Shown here: positions 22,228-33,932 of the stretch, one piece after another | Numbering within the stretch: the first letter of the stretch is position 1 | Layout of the letters: every line of letters begins with the position of its first letter | Assembly (NCBI GenBank): GCA_029582165.1 | Contig: CM055872.1 | Coordinates: 6,045,582 to 6,109,581 of the forward strand | Direction: 5' to 3' | Source of the DNA: Portulaca oleracea | Taxonomy: Eukaryota > Streptophyta > Magnoliopsida > Caryophyllales > Portulacaceae | Length of the DNA stretch: 64,000 bases | Notes under the pieces: generated by a model | Seen by the model: only the letters and a program-made list of their open reading frames with translations | Database searches by the model: none | Told to the model about the DNA's origin: nothing | Position numbers and translations under genes: made by a program

Positions 22228-25200
22228 TGTAACACCCCAACCTTAATCACGGGGTTAAACTTCCACTTAGAGAACCTAAGCCCGCGATTAGCGCAGCGGA
22301 ACACCTTAGGTCGAGGCATTACCGCCGTCTCCCACAAGAGACAAGGCAACCACAACAAAGAAACTTCCAAAAACCTTCCAAAAACCACAAGATAACTTAC
22401 AATCTTCACATTAAAACTTATACAACCTTGGGATAAAAAAAATACATAAACTTAACATGTCTTAAACTAGAACAATTCCAAAAGATCCTGCTTGTTCTTG
22501 ATAACCAATAGATTCCACAAAGAACTACCTCGAGATCCTTGAACTATTTAGGAACCGACTTGTCCTTGCCTTGGGAGCTCGAACCTCCTAAAACAAAACA
22601 TTAAAACATCGCAAAAGTGAGTGGGGAAACACTCAGTACGTAAACCTCCAGCACGTAAACCGTTCGAAAACGGTTTCGGTGCCGGCATTTAAATTCATTT
22701 TGAAAACGGGGAAGGGGTTAAAATAGGACTTGCATGACATGAACATAAGCATATGCATAACCATAAATCAATGAAGATAGAAAGTAGGTGGAACCCTTAC
22801 GATCGGTGCAAGCACCTCACACACGCGTATGCCCAAGTTGATCTAAACTTGGAATGATTGACTGCTAAGCAGTCGACACTGGCCAGGTCAAGGCACTCTG
22901 ATCAGGAGTGCTAAAAACATAACTGTAAATATAAGCATAGAATGTGGGTCCACTATTAAATGTAAAGACATTGTAAATCATAAAACTTGACATGGCATGA
23001 ATAGAATGAACCATGAATATAACTTAGATAGTAAAAAGCTGGACAATTTGCGTACCTTGGAACGCTAAAGACTTTGGCGGCGTAGCTCGGCTTGGAGATG
23101 GCTTTAGAAACTTGTCAACTAAGATAAGAATAAGTAGAAATGAAGAACCGAATATGGTTCTAAATTAGATTCATAAGTTTAGAGGCTTAGTAAATAAAAA
23201 TGAAGTAGCTTTAAGAATAAAATTTCAGGTTATAGTAAAATAGTGTTTATAGCATAACTTGAGTTAGGAAAATCGGAAGAAGTAAAAGAGTACATCTCGG
23301 GATAGGGAAAATCATAATCTACAACTTTGTCAACAGAACCAGAAGTTAAAAATGAGTGGAAGGGCTCCAAAATGGGCCCGTACAGAAGCTGAGTATATGA
23401 AACTTTAGGCTTTTCGGGTCGGAAAAACATGAGAAATATGACGTAGAAGGTGATTCAAATAAAAGGGCTTGAATACAAGAGAATAAGCTTGAATCAATGA
23501 TGAATAGGATGATTATAAATTGGAAGCTCGGATGCGAAAATAATGAGTTCAAATATGGTTCGATAATACGATATGGAATGAAAAGACGAAATGGAGCAAG
23601 ATATACATGTCCAAATGTGAATAAAAGCAAGCTTGGATTAATGAACTATGAAATGAGGAATGAATTGAATTAGACATTGGAGGTTATCAAGCTAGAAGGA
23701 ATCTTAGATAGAGCAAAGATATTGAACATGATACTTAAAGAAATATAGGAAATAAGGACTTACTAATACATTAGCTCTTGAAGAGTATACATAAGACTTA
23801 CTTAGGACTCCAAAATGGTACACTTAGCCTTAAACACATGGCTCTATGATGACAATATCTACCCATGACACATTTATACTTAGAACTCCCTATTGGGTTG
23901 ATTTGAGGCCCAAAAGCTACCAATTTACAAAGGTTATTTTGAGCAGAAAACTATTCTGGACAGCCCGGTTTCCCGGGGGCGTAACGCACACTCCCGATAT
24001 CGTATGACGATGAACTATACCTTTCCGAAAGCTCACAACATGGCCTAAAACTTTCATGTTTACCACAAAAACCAACGAGGTCTCCAAAGGGACGAAAAAT
24101 AGCCCTCAGCACACTGACTCAGAAATCGTATTTAAAAACGCGAGGTTACGGTTTTGGTCGTAACTCGGGCTATACATGTCGGAAATTCGAAATTCCAAAG
24201 CCTATGGTTTGCTAACACCTTAAGCTATCCAATGGAGTAGAAATTTGGGCAAAAATCTCACTTTTATAATTCTGTAAATTTCCAGAATTGAAAACAGTAG
24301 CTAAAACACCTAAAACTCATCTTTTAATTGGATTTTCCCACTCTTAATCATAATAGAACTTAACCAAACTTCATCAAACCTTAATCCACCATATTTCCAG
24401 AATATAAACCATGAAAAACTCTTCATCAAAGGCCTTAAAACCCACATGCATTCATGAATTCAACACAAATTCAACATATAAAACATAGCCTTGAATTTCT
24501 TGCAACAAGACTTCACTAATTCACCCAAATTAACATAATAACTCTTAATTTATAAACTTAGAACATAAACTCAGCCCTTAAACACTTAGAAACTCATAAG
24601 AAACCCACATACATCATCATCAATTCATCATCTACCATAAAATCAACTTAAAACCTCACAAAACACTTGAAAATCAACATGCATGTTCTTCAAACTTAAC
24701 CCTAACTTAACCAAAACAATTATATACTTGAATTCATGAATAAAGAGAGTAAAAGAGATGAAATTAACAAAAGAAACATAGATTAAACATAGAATTTCAG
24801 ATTAGACATAAAAGAATTGAAATTAGGGTTTGAGAGATTACCCTTGGAGTTAAAAATGGATGAAAACACAAGAGAGAGGAAGGGGGTGGTGCGTGGTGGC
24901 CGAGGCTGGCGGCGGCTGGCGGCTGGCCGGAAAATGGCCGGAAAACGGCTGGGGGTGGACAGCCAGCAGAGGAGGAAGAGGGAAGGAGAGTGTAGAGAGA
25001 GAAAGAGCTTGGGTGTGGGTTTGAAATAAAAAATGGGTCTTCTAACACTAACACTACTATTATAAACTCCCTCCACTTAACTAAAACACCCTTAACTAAA
25101 CTTAATTGAAATCTGAAAATATAATTTAAATACCTAATTTTAAGTAAATAAATTATAAGTAATTAATTTGATTCAAATTTGAAAAGAAGTGAAGTGTATT

Positions 25201-25798
25201 GAGACTCCCTTCTACTAAACATTTAAAACACACTTAAAACTATCATCCAATTACCAAAGCTAACAATAAATAAGACTAAAACCTTAATTAAAAATAATAA
25301 TAGGATGATAACATTAGGAGTAATTAAATGGTAATTGTTGTAGTAACTTGAAATATTGGGTTTTTGTAGAAGATAAAATATATCGATAATAATTGGGCAA
25401 CATAAAAATAAAATACAATGACACTTGAATTAAAATAATAAGGTGGAAAATTACCTCTTGAAATTATGTAAGGGAATAAAATGTAAGAAATTAAAATTGG
25501 AACGGTAAAATATATATATAAATCGGAATATGTAAATATTAGCCGTTTCTCGGTAAATAAATTTATAACGTAAAGCATAACCCTGAAATACTTTAACTCA
25601 ATGCACAAACATGTAAAGTAAATTTTTAAGATAAATCGCATCTTAGCCATCTCCTGCACGAGACTTGTCACCGATAACAATAAATAAACAAGTAACTCAA
25701 TAAATAAATAAAGATAAACGCGAAAAATTTATAACGCGATTTAGATAATTACCGTGATTAATAAATAATTAAACATGATTTTGGGGTGGGTTATTACA
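22228..25798 (-). mobile_element. 3.57-kb solo LTR of a gypsy (Tekay-like) element
   Basis: Begins TGTAACACCCCAACCTTAA and ends GGGGTGGGTTATTACA, flanked by the perfect 5-bp duplication CCTGC (22223-22227 and 25799-25803). No gag or pol domain, primer site or second LTR lies inside, so it is a solo LTR left by LTR-LTR recombination. Orientation is inferred: on the minus strand it starts TGTAATAACCCACCCC, has a TATA-like TTTATAATAG near 25065 and then a CT-rich leader, as in gypsy LTR promoters. It interrupts the RTE-LINE remnant. Short minus-strand ORFs near 24783-25076 are due to the CT/GC-rich leader. Confidence 0.85.
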
Positions 25799-25840
25799 CC
25801 TGCTCTGTCTAATCTTGAGTGCCTTGTGTGATGGGATAAG

Positions 25841-26424
25841 AAAAGGTCTCATATCACAAGAGGAAATTAGGGTGGGGTCATGGGTTTATAAATGTGTGCA
25901 CTACATACCTTATCAAAACATGCATCCTTGATGGTAATGACCCTGTGAAAAGTGGTATCAGAGCCGACCTGTAATGACTCCAATGTCCCGCTAAGCGCTA
26001 TGATGACATGGACTAATAGGGGCTCACCATTGAAGAAGCCATCACAGGATTCGGGGGAGAATGTTGTTGGAGGTTAGAACATTAAGATAGCTAATAAATT
26101 GATATTTTAGTTAAGTTAGTTATTGTAGTTAGTTTATTTTTCTTTGTCTTTATCTTTCTTTTTCTTTTTCTCTTCTCATTCCCTATATATAGGGCTGGTT
26201 CGAGGCTTTTTGTAGTAAGAGAGATTTTTGCCATTCGCAATAGAATACAAAGCTTGCACATCTCATTTCTCTTTTCGGCAGCAATGACAGGCAGAAGGTG
26301 AAAGTTTTCACAAATGTCATGAGAAAAAAAAAAATGATCCTACATCGAAAGAGGAAATGCGTGGTGTTGTGGTTATAAATGTCGGTAATGCACACATATG
26401 TAAACATCTTTCTGAGGAGAGTAA
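25841..26424 (+). mobile_element. TRIM-like LTR element with intact tRNA-Met primer site
   Basis: TGGTATCAGAGC at 25953-25964 is the initiator-tRNA-Met primer site of many copia and TRIM elements. About 90 bases later, TCGGGGGAGAATG at 26051-26063 looks like a polypurine tract, followed by a TGTTGGAGGTTAG LTR-like start. The blocks AGAGGAAAT...GGTTATAAATGT...ATGCACAC (26347-26400) and AAGAGGAAAT...GTTTATAAATGTGTGC (25857-25900) are related and probably belong to the two LTRs. A TATA-like CCTATATATAG lies at 26182. The internal region is too short for proteins. Outer ends are approximate. Confidence 0.6.
25953..25964 (+). other. Primer binding site (initiator tRNA-Met)
   Basis: Perfect TGGTATCAGAGC, complementary to the 3' end of plant initiator tRNA-Met. 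Confidence 0.8.
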
Positions 26425-26802
26425 TAACCTCGTTGACACTTAAAATGCTCTAAATCATGCTCATCGCAAGTACAATAAGCCTATAATTATGAGATTTCTT
26501 AATAAGTCTACACTCGACACCATATAACAATGCTAGTTTGAAAAATCAAATAATAAAACGTACTTTAATCTTAACGTGGACCGTTTTATCATATGACACC
26601 CATACAAAATTATCAATCCTACCTTAATCCTCTTATCAATACCCTTGTCATTTTCGTTGTTGTCTTATATAATCTAGTCAAATACTTAACCTTTTGAGCC
26701 CTTGATAATGCTACTTCATCAATAATAAACCTCTGCCGCTCTATTCCATTAAATCCATATTCTGAGTCACACCGGATGTCCTTAACACCCTTTGACTCCA
26801 CC

Positions 26803-27510
26803 AGGGGCGGAGCTAGAATATTTTGTTAGGGTGGGCTATAGGGCGATCTTCCCAGTAAATTGACTGAACCCCAAAACGATAGCAGCGGGAAATATTCGTG
26901 AAACGACAATTTTTATATTTGACAATGTCTTTTGATGCGTAAAATACATAAGAGAAATATTAACTTATGAATGAGACAACATAAAGTTTCTCTTATTTGT
27001 AATCATTATAAGACTAGTTCATATAATTGACATTATTTGTCTGAGAAAATTATTCATTTATTAATATATAAGAGAATGTTTACAATTAAATTGCATTGCT
27101 TTATAATAAAATATGTAGAAAATTTGATTTTTTTTTTATAAAAGAATAATAATTAAACTTTGAAAAATAAGATGTGATGTTTAATATCTATAAACGAATA
27201 GTAAATAGGTAACATGAGAAAATAGAAGTATAAAAAAAGTAGCAATAAATTTTTTTTAATAATATATAAATGAGAAAAACTAGAGAAAAACAATAACAAG
27301 AATAGTAAACAAAAGATAGGCAGAGCTTGCTGTAAAAGAAAACATCATGGGTTGCCTCAAGGGGGATTTGAACCCACGCAATTGCTGAAGGACAAGACTA
27401 TTTTGTATCACTTAGCTACAAGAGATTTCATGAACACGATTGCAGGATTTAATACAAATTTATATCATAGACTGGGCCATGGACCCCCCAAACCCCCCTG
27501 GATCCGCCCA
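26803..27510. mobile_element. Non-autonomous TIR element of the AGGGGCGGAGCTAG type
   Basis: The left end AGGGGCGGAGCTAG and the right end, reversed, GGGCGGATCCAGGGG form an imperfect inverted terminus known from many plant short DNA elements. Near 27355-27415 the reverse strand has a tRNA-like B box (GGGTTCAAATCCC) and a box-A-like TAGCTAAGTGA, part of the element and not a tRNA gene. I could not find a clear target duplication. Confidence 0.45.
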
Positions 27511-27542
27511 CAATACATCGCCATGTCCTCAAGGGCCTCAAC

Positions 27543-28933
27543 TGTGGGTGGAAATGGGCCAAGTCAAGCCTTATAAGGCTTGGGGCTTGGTTTGTTACTT
27601 TTTGGATGAGGTTGAACATAACTTGTGGCTTGCCGAACTTGAATATATTCGGCTTAGGCTTGGCTTGTCAAGACTTCTCTTTAATTTTATGATGAAAACG
27701 AGATGATGTTTAATGCTTTGATTTGGTTGTGGTGTCATGCAATGTTAATATCATAATATAATATTACGTGATAGGTTCCTCTTTCTAGGGTTTTATAACG
27801 TGTTTGAATATTTAAGTTGCCTTTTCGATTAAATATTTAAACATATATAAGTCAACCTAAAAATGTCATATAAATTGTAATATTAGAATACACATACACA
27901 AGCTTATTAGGCTTGCCAAACATAACGAGCCAAACTACTTGTGGCTTGACTTGGCTTGTCTAATTCACAAGCTCGAGTCTGAGCAAAGCTGAGCTGATCT
28001 CGAGCCGAGCTATGTTGTTGGGACCAGGGTCAAGGTCTTTCACCTGCGCATCCACGAAGGACCTTAGGTTTTAATGAAAGCCAAAACAGACAAAACAACA
28101 AATGGGAAGTATACTCTGTTTTAATATAAATATGCTCTGTTTTAATATCTAATTTTCCTCTCCATGTTTTTAACCAAACTAATCGATTGCACTATCTACT
28201 TTGTAGGAAACAATCGATGAAGAAAATGGAAGGAAGAGAAGATTAGGATTTCTGGAAGAAATCTCAGGAAGAAGGAATCGAACAAACCTGGAGAAAAGAA
28301 CAGAGAGCGAAGAAGGAAATAATCAATTCCAATGGCTACCAACTTGCACTTATAAATAGATGAATTGAAGATTGATGAATTAGACAATTCCACGGAAGTA
28401 ATCGCTAAGTAGGAAATCCGTGAGATTTCTAAGTGTGTAGCAAATGGTTCCAAGGTGAAGGTAGCCAGTAAAGGTACTTATGGTGAAGGTATAGCCGAGG
28501 ACCTTGGTGAGTGTTCGTTGTATCCATATGTAATGGTGAGAGTTTGTGTAGAAAAGTCTTGAAGGACTAAGACTTTGTGAGTTTGAGCTTCAATGTAATC
28601 CATCATGTCCAAATCGTCGCTAGGGTTTTTCTTATGGCGATCCTTATCTGTAGCTGTTTCAAGGACCTTCGGCTTTGGTCTGTGAACCTATCAGTAACTG
28701 CCTTCAAGCTGTTACTTCTTACTTTGTTTCGTAAGTGTATATTGTTCTTTGATTGTTACAAGTATAAAAATGTATTTCAGTTAAACTTTGTTATGATCCT
28801 TGGTTTGAAACCAAGAAAGTTTGTTCTAACGTCCTTACCTAGTGTGTAGATCTTATTTGTCAAATTCACCCCCTCTTGGGTTCCTACATTTGTGAGCCTC
28901 CCTTCGAGCCGACTTAGCTCATTTCCACCCCTA
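27543..28933. mobile_element. hAT-like MITE, split by a solo LTR
   Basis: The left end TGTGGGTGGAAATGGGCCAA pairs with the right end, reversed, TAGGGGTGGAAATGAGCTAA. The body holds AAGCCTTATAAGGCTTGG and AGCTCGAGTCTGAGC-like short palindromes. The expected 8-bp duplication is too decayed to confirm. The element is interrupted at 28016-28888. Confidence 0.55.
28016..28888 (+). mobile_element. Copia-like solo LTR (873 bp)
   Basis: Starts TGTTGGGACCAGGG and ends CACCCCCTCTTGGGTTCCTACA-like, i.e. TG...CA with the CACCCCCTCTTGG tail seen in many plant copia LTRs. Flanks TATGT (28011-28015) and TTTGT (28889-28893) agree at 4 of 5 bases. No internal domain, so a solo LTR. It lies inside the hAT-like MITE. 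Confidence 0.65.
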
Positions 28934-29024
28934 TCTCCAAACTTGGAGAAACTTCATATACAATCATTTGTAGTATCCCACGTTTTGCTTGCATGCACTC
29001 TAATTTCTCATCACTGTTTTATAT

Positions 29025-29163
29025 TAGACCTAGGCATTGGCGGTAGTCGAGCGGGCGAAAATTGTGACCCGCCGACCGAGCCCGCCGGCCCGACCGGGTC
29101 GCAAGTGTCGGCTGAGCCACGACCGGTGGGCGCGGGCGGGTCGGTAGTCGATAATTGTAACTC
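29025..29163. mobile_element. Truncated hAT-like MITE, GC-rich
   Basis: TAGACCTAGGCATTGGCGG followed by GGGCGG/CCCGCC-rich text like that in the 19985-20428 element. Only the left end is present. Confidence 0.4.
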
Positions 29164-29269
29164 GGATATTTTTGTTTACAAAAAACTTGAATACTCCATG
29201 CATTTTAGAGCTGATTTCAACAATAATTGACCAAATTTCATAACGCAGAACCACCTGGACATAACATTC

Positions 29270-29612
29270 AACCCGTCTTTGTGTTGTCGTGACAGGCGGA
29301 GGGAAATAATTAGTCCATGTCCAAGGGGGTGGTGAACCGATCTTCGTACTGATGTGGCACAAAACCAACCAATGTCTTGTAATGTGAGTTAGTTAGAAAA
29401 ACAAAGGGGTTAACGAGGTTATTGGATTGGGATGCGTTTTTTGCCCTCCGCCAACCACATCAGTATGGAGACCGGTTCACCATCCCTTTAGTTATTGTCG
29501 GTATAATAATATCACCTAGGTATAAAAGGTCAAGAATAGTTGTTCAATAGTAAAGGTCGATATTATACAATCTAATACCCCCAAAGGTCGTTATATTATC
29601 ATCCAAAAATCC
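29270..29612. mobile_element. Truncated Mutator-type MITE, same family as 45.4 kb
   Basis: Shares with the right half of 45391-45930 the blocks ACAGGCGGAG, AACCAACCAAT-TCTTGTAAT, GGAGACCGGTTCAC and CCCCCAAAGGTCG, ending CATCCAAAAATCC. The left terminal repeat is missing. Confidence 0.7.
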
Positions 29613-29699
29613 TATTAGAAATATAATTGTTGAGGTCAAAGACCACATGATTATATGTGATTAGTAATTCATCACCCAGATTAACTAGTCGTTAGAACA

Positions 29700-29996
29700 A
29701 GAGTCGACAAAATTTTGTCCGATTCGAAAAGTCCAAATCGTCTGACCCGAAAAAACTGGGTCTGGACATAGATTTTTCGTCCAAATTCTGATATTGACCG
29801 AATATTCAGATATAATATTTCTATTTTTTCTATTGTTTGAACCTGATTCTGATTCGAATTTAGCTTTTTGAAGTGTTTGACCCCGTCTGGCCCGAATTAA
29901 AATTGGGTCTGGACATGGATTTCTTGTTCGGATTTTGACATTGACCAAATTTGACCGACCTGAATCTACTCAAACCCAATTCTTTTCCAGTGCTAC
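29700..29996. mobile_element. hAT-type MITE (297 bp)
   Basis: Flanked by the perfect 8-bp duplication TTAGAACA (29692-29699 and 29997-30004). Ends AGAGTCGACAAAAT and, reversed, GTAGCACTGGAAAAG are weak inverted repeats. The body has two GGGTCTGGACAT-GATTT blocks and matches the family at 60721-61011. Confidence 0.7.
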
Positions 29997-30111
29997 TTAG
30001 AACATTGAAAACAGTCAAGAGTTTAGCACAACCTGTGTCAGGATGACATGGTCCGTTTTAGAATCCGTCCATGTTGACCATATTATGCGTCATTTTTAGC
30101 ATCCACCGCCC

Positions 30112-30377
30112 ATATTATTTTTGGAATTCAGCACCTAGTTACAACTTTGTTATGGATGATCCACACTTTAACCTATATTATTTTTAATATCCATCACCTA
30201 TGTGGAAATTTTTGTAGCGAAAATAAAGATAAAATTATGCTTCTGGTATATTATCGCTATCACCATGTCATTTCTCTGACGAGTTTAACCAGGTGGTGGA
30301 TATTAAAAATAATAGAAATTAAAATTCAACTCATCTATAACAAAGTTGTAAGTTTGAATTATTTTTTTCCAATATAC
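30112..30377. repeat. Foldback of about 85-bp imperfect arms
   Basis: Left arm (TTACAACTTTGTTATGGATG ... ATTATTTTTAATATCCATCA) pairs with the right arm (GGTGGTGGATATTAAAAATA ... CATCTATAACAAAGTTGTAA). The loop is about 80 bases. It may be the remains of a Mutator-type MITE; no duplication was seen. Confidence 0.55.
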
Positions 30378-30420
30378 TCAAAGTATGAATTATTTTTTTC
30401 TAATTTTCCATAAGTAAATT

Positions 30421-30684
30421 ACCTTCGTTCCATATTATTTGCCTTTTGTTGGCTGTCATGACATCCAATAACACTCTTTTATTGATAATTTCATATATAA
30501 GATTTTATTATCAATCGCAAAATCATAGTTTTAAACTAGTATTTTTTTTGTTACAAATGTGATGGTAGTAATTTTATTTGACAAATCATTATATATAATG
30601 AGCAATTTATGGTCATTCCGGGGACTACCGGCATTTCGTGAGAGACCTTAACTGCTTAATTTTTTGGGGGAACAAATAATATGA
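30421..30684 (+). mobile_element. Degraded Stowaway-like MITE
   Basis: Begins CCTTCGTTCCATATTATTTG and runs through ACAAATGTGATGGTAGTAAT and GACAAATCATTATATATAAT, matching the order in 39706-39941. A 60-base unrelated patch (CCGGGGACTACCGGCATTTC) lies near the right end. Confidence 0.5.
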
Positions 30685-30693
30685 AAGTGACTG

Positions 30694-32083
30694 TAGGGAT
30701 GGCAGTGGGTCCTGGACCCGAGCCAAACCTGGCCCATTAAAACAAGTTAGGATACAAAAATTTTAGACCCAATGGGTCTGGGTCCGAAAAAGAATTGGCG
30801 ACTATGGGTCCATGTCCGGGCACAAACTCAATTCGCGGGATCGATCAAAATTTAAACATACATATTTTTTTCTAAAATAAATGATGACAAGAGCTATTGC
30901 GATTTGTGATTGAATAATCATGACTTTTTTTATTTATTTTTTGCATTTTAAGTTGTAGTTGTATTTGTAGAGACTTTCATAATGTTTATATATCTATGTC
31001 TAGATGACTTTTGTAATATTTTTATGTTAGATTTCGCTCATAGCCTCGTACTTTGAATTAGATGGTTTATTGGGTTAAAAACCTATGTATTTAAATACAA
31101 TAATTGCTATTATATACGTAGTAGGTGCAATAGTCCAATTATAAAATTAACCAAAAAAATGATAAAATCAGTAAAAATAATATATATAAGAAAACTGGAA
31201 ACAGTAAGGGGCCGTTTGGTATGAATTGGGAATGAGAATAGGAATTCATAATGCTGCTGGGAATGAGAATTCATAATGAGAATGAGAATTAAAATGTCTT
31301 TATGAATTACCAACCTTCTTGTTTGTTATATGGTAATTGACATTGGGAATAGGATTGAGAATAAAAATACATTTACTAAAATGCCCTTTTTATTAATTTA
31401 TGAATGTTTTAATAAATTAAAATCGATGGAAAGCCATAATTGACACACATTTACTCGTAGAAAGTTAATTACCATATACAAAAAATAAAAAATAAAATTA
31501 AAGTCCATAAAGATTTTTTAAAACATGAGGTTTATTTTTTTAAAATTAGGGTGAGTAATTAACGTGCTAAAATTTTTTTAAAACGTGAGGTTTTTTTTAA
31601 AAAAATTTAGGGTGAGTAATATTGGTAAAAATATTTATAATAATAGGAAAGGAGAATCAAACGGCTACCCTAAACAATATTGCTAATCATAAAATATTTT
31701 GGTTTATTTTTTTAAATTAGGGAAAGTAATATTAAGGGTAATATTGGAATTTATAATACACTAATGAATTCCCAAGATCAATTACCACACCCCCATGGTA
31801 ATAGATTCTTGGGAATTCACCCTTCCTACTCCCATTCCTATTCCCCAATTTTTCTTTTATTACCATGAAACAAACATTGTAATTGTAATCTCAATCCCTC
31901 TATTCCCATTCTCAAGTACCAATTCCCATTAAACAAACGGTCCGTAAGGACCTATAGAACCGCAAACCCACTGAGCCTAGGTCTGAGTCTGGGTTGTACG
32001 GACCCATTAAATCTAGGTCTGGGCTTGAAAAATTTAGACGGGTCTGGATCCGAGTCTATCTAAACAAGACCCGACCCATCGTG
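30694..32083. mobile_element. Degraded hAT-like MITE, split by another MITE
   Basis: Left end TAGGGATGGCAGTGGGTCC and right-side CAAGACCCGACCCATCG resemble the TAGGGATGGCAATGGGT family common in plants. Repeated GGGTCTGGGTCCG-like text occurs in both halves. The right terminus is damaged. The element is interrupted by 31208-31944. Confidence 0.5.
31208..31944. mobile_element. PIF/Harbinger-like MITE (737 bp)
   Basis: Left end GGGGCCGTTTGGTATGAATT, right end reversed CGGACCGTTTGTTTAATGGG, with TAA on both sides (31205-31207 and 31945-31947; GTAAG is shared as well). GGGAATGAGAAT-like repeats lie inside both termini. No ORF. Confidence 0.65.
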
Positions 32084-32354
32084 ATCTTCACAAGAGAGGC
32101 AATAACAAAGTAAATAAGGTGAGATAAGTGGCGGTAATTTTGGTGTATCCGTTTGTAGCTGGGCAACGTTAGAAGGGGAAACAAAACAACATGGGAAACT
32201 GAGGAGATAGAGAGAGATAGAGAGAGAGACGCACAAACTTTTCGATTTGGTTAACGTCGAAAAAGCAATGTAAAAGAAAGAGACGCTTCTTTCAATTCCC
32301 ATGTTTACATTTCCTCTTTTCCCTGTTTCAGCAACACTACACCCAATTACACTA

Positions 32355-32394
<40 letters not shown>

Positions 32395-33374
32395 ACTCCC
32401 TATTATTTCTTTTTTCTTTTTCCTTTTTATAAAAAAACAGAGCCCAGAGATAATAAAGTCGATAGAGTACACAGTACTTGGGTTTTAGAGATTAGAGTTA
32501 CAGGCAACTAGCTCTAGCTCCCCATTTATATTATTAATTATTTTCCCACCCAATTTTTTAAAGAATTTAAGGAAGCCAAGCATGATTCAGTGTCCTCTCC
32601 GTATTATAATAAAATCACTCATTTATTTATTATTATTATTCTTCAACTAGGCAAAGGGGTCAAGGGGTGTTTGTCCGCTATTTTTTTGATAAGTTTTAAC
32701 TTTTTAATCAAGGTCAAAAATTATTTGAGGTATTAGCAATAAATTTTTCATATTAGTTTTTAGATTCAATACATTTTTTTTTTCAAAAAATTATTTAAGA
32801 AATTTTTTTTGAGAATGTCTTTTCTGCAATCAACTAATCTAAGCAGCTATTAACTAATAGCTACCAGCTGGATGCGAAACAGAATAAAAATACAGAGCTA
32901 GAGAGAGAAACTCTGCTTTCGGCCAAGCTTCCTGAAAGGGGCATCATCTATGCTTGTTGTTAAACAGGGTAGTTAGAGAGAGAAACATGATTTGGGAAAC
33001 CCCAAAGGCGAAAAAGGAAAAAATTTAAAAAAATAATAATAATACAGCTCTTTATCTCCTCTTGGGTAACATACAGCTCACATTTTCAGTCGTAGGTTTT
33101 CTGTTCTATCTTTCTCTCTCTAAAACCCCCCCGCTTTAAAGCTCCCCCTCGTCTTTCCTTCCCCATCATTTTCCCTCATCTCTGCGTATTAAAAATACAG
33201 ACTGCAGGCCCAAATCTAGAGAGAGAAACTGGGCGACTCCTTCCTGATTTGGGGTTTCTCTGAATTTGATTGGCTGACTCTGTTGTTCCGAAACAGAGTT
33301 TGAATTTAGGAAACACACAAACAGAGAAAAAAAAAAAAAAACAGAGAGAGAGTGAAGAGTAGAAAGAGAAAGAA
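32084..33374 (+). promoter_or_regulatory. 5' flank and probable leader of the AP2 gene
   Basis: About 1.3 kb between the last MITE and the AP2 start codon, with a (GA)16 run at 32358-32389, CT- and A-rich patches, and GAGAGAG immediately before the ATG (33340-33372). Long GA/CT-rich leaders are usual for this gene family. A TATA-like TTTATAAAAAA lies at 32426, but I cannot fix the transcription start. No conserved upstream ORF was recognised. Confidence 0.45.
32358..32389. repeat. (GA)n microsatellite upstream of AP2
   Basis: Sixteen uninterrupted GA units about 1 kb upstream of the AP2 start codon. Confidence 0.95.
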
Positions 33375-33896
33375 ATGTGGGATCTGAATGGCTCCCCTGA
33401 TGACCAAACTACGAGGGTCTACGACGAATCCGAGGGCTGCTCCTCCCAGAAAACGACGTCGCTTGATAAACCCGGCTCCAATTCCAGCTCCTCCGTTGTC
33501 GTCGTCGACGACGCCGACAGATCCGACGGCGAGGGCGGCGCCGGGAACAGGGCCGGCAGGATGATATTCGGATTCTCCGTCGGGAACGATCAGGGTGAGA
33601 ATTCCAACTTCTCCGGCGAAACTCCGGTCACCCACCAGTTCTTCCCGGTGGAAATGGCCGCCGGAGACGGCGACCCTTCCGCCTCCACCTCCGCCGCGGG
33701 GTTCCCGCGGGCACCATGGGCAGGGGTCAAGTTCTCACAGTCATCGGACCCAGTCCCTGTGGGCCCGGCCAACAAGCCCATGGACCTGGCCCAGCCCATG
33801 AAGAAGAGCCGCCGTGGCCCACGCTCCCGGAGCTCCCAGTATCGCGGCGTCACCTACTACCGCCGCACCGGCCGCTGGGAATCCCACATATGGTCC

Positions 33897-33932
<36 letters not shown>

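Larger units (their letters stand above)
21930..26801 (-). pseudogene. RTE-type LINE reverse transcriptase remnant, split by insertions
   Basis: Reading the minus strand from 26801 leftwards, pieces of the C-terminal part of an RTE-clade reverse transcriptase appear in the right order. They are a thumb-like segment ending KVKYL (26801-26640), a segment with ALLYGVEC (about 26540-26510), HSRLDR (25835-25805), LEDKLSETKFKWFGH (22190-22145) and GLSEDMTL (about 22000-21977). The family patterns are K-F-K-Y-L-G, L-Y-G-x-E-C-W, T-R-L-D-R, E-x-K-...-L-R-W-F-G-H and G-L-S-E-D-M-x-L. Stops and frameshifts are frequent, so it is dead. The HSRLDR piece continues into the next across the 3.57-kb solo LTR when one CCTGC copy is removed. 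A TRIM-like element occupies about 25841-26424. Endonuclease and the RT catalytic centre are not in the window. Confidence 0.7.

Noticed and set aside
24783..25076. Minus-strand ORFs rich in Ser and Pro
   Set aside because: They fall in the CT-rich leader of a solo LTR; no conserved domain.
27345..27430. tRNA gene on the minus strand
   Set aside because: A B-box-like GGGTTCAAATCCC is present, but no cloverleaf can be drawn and the segment belongs to a DNA element.
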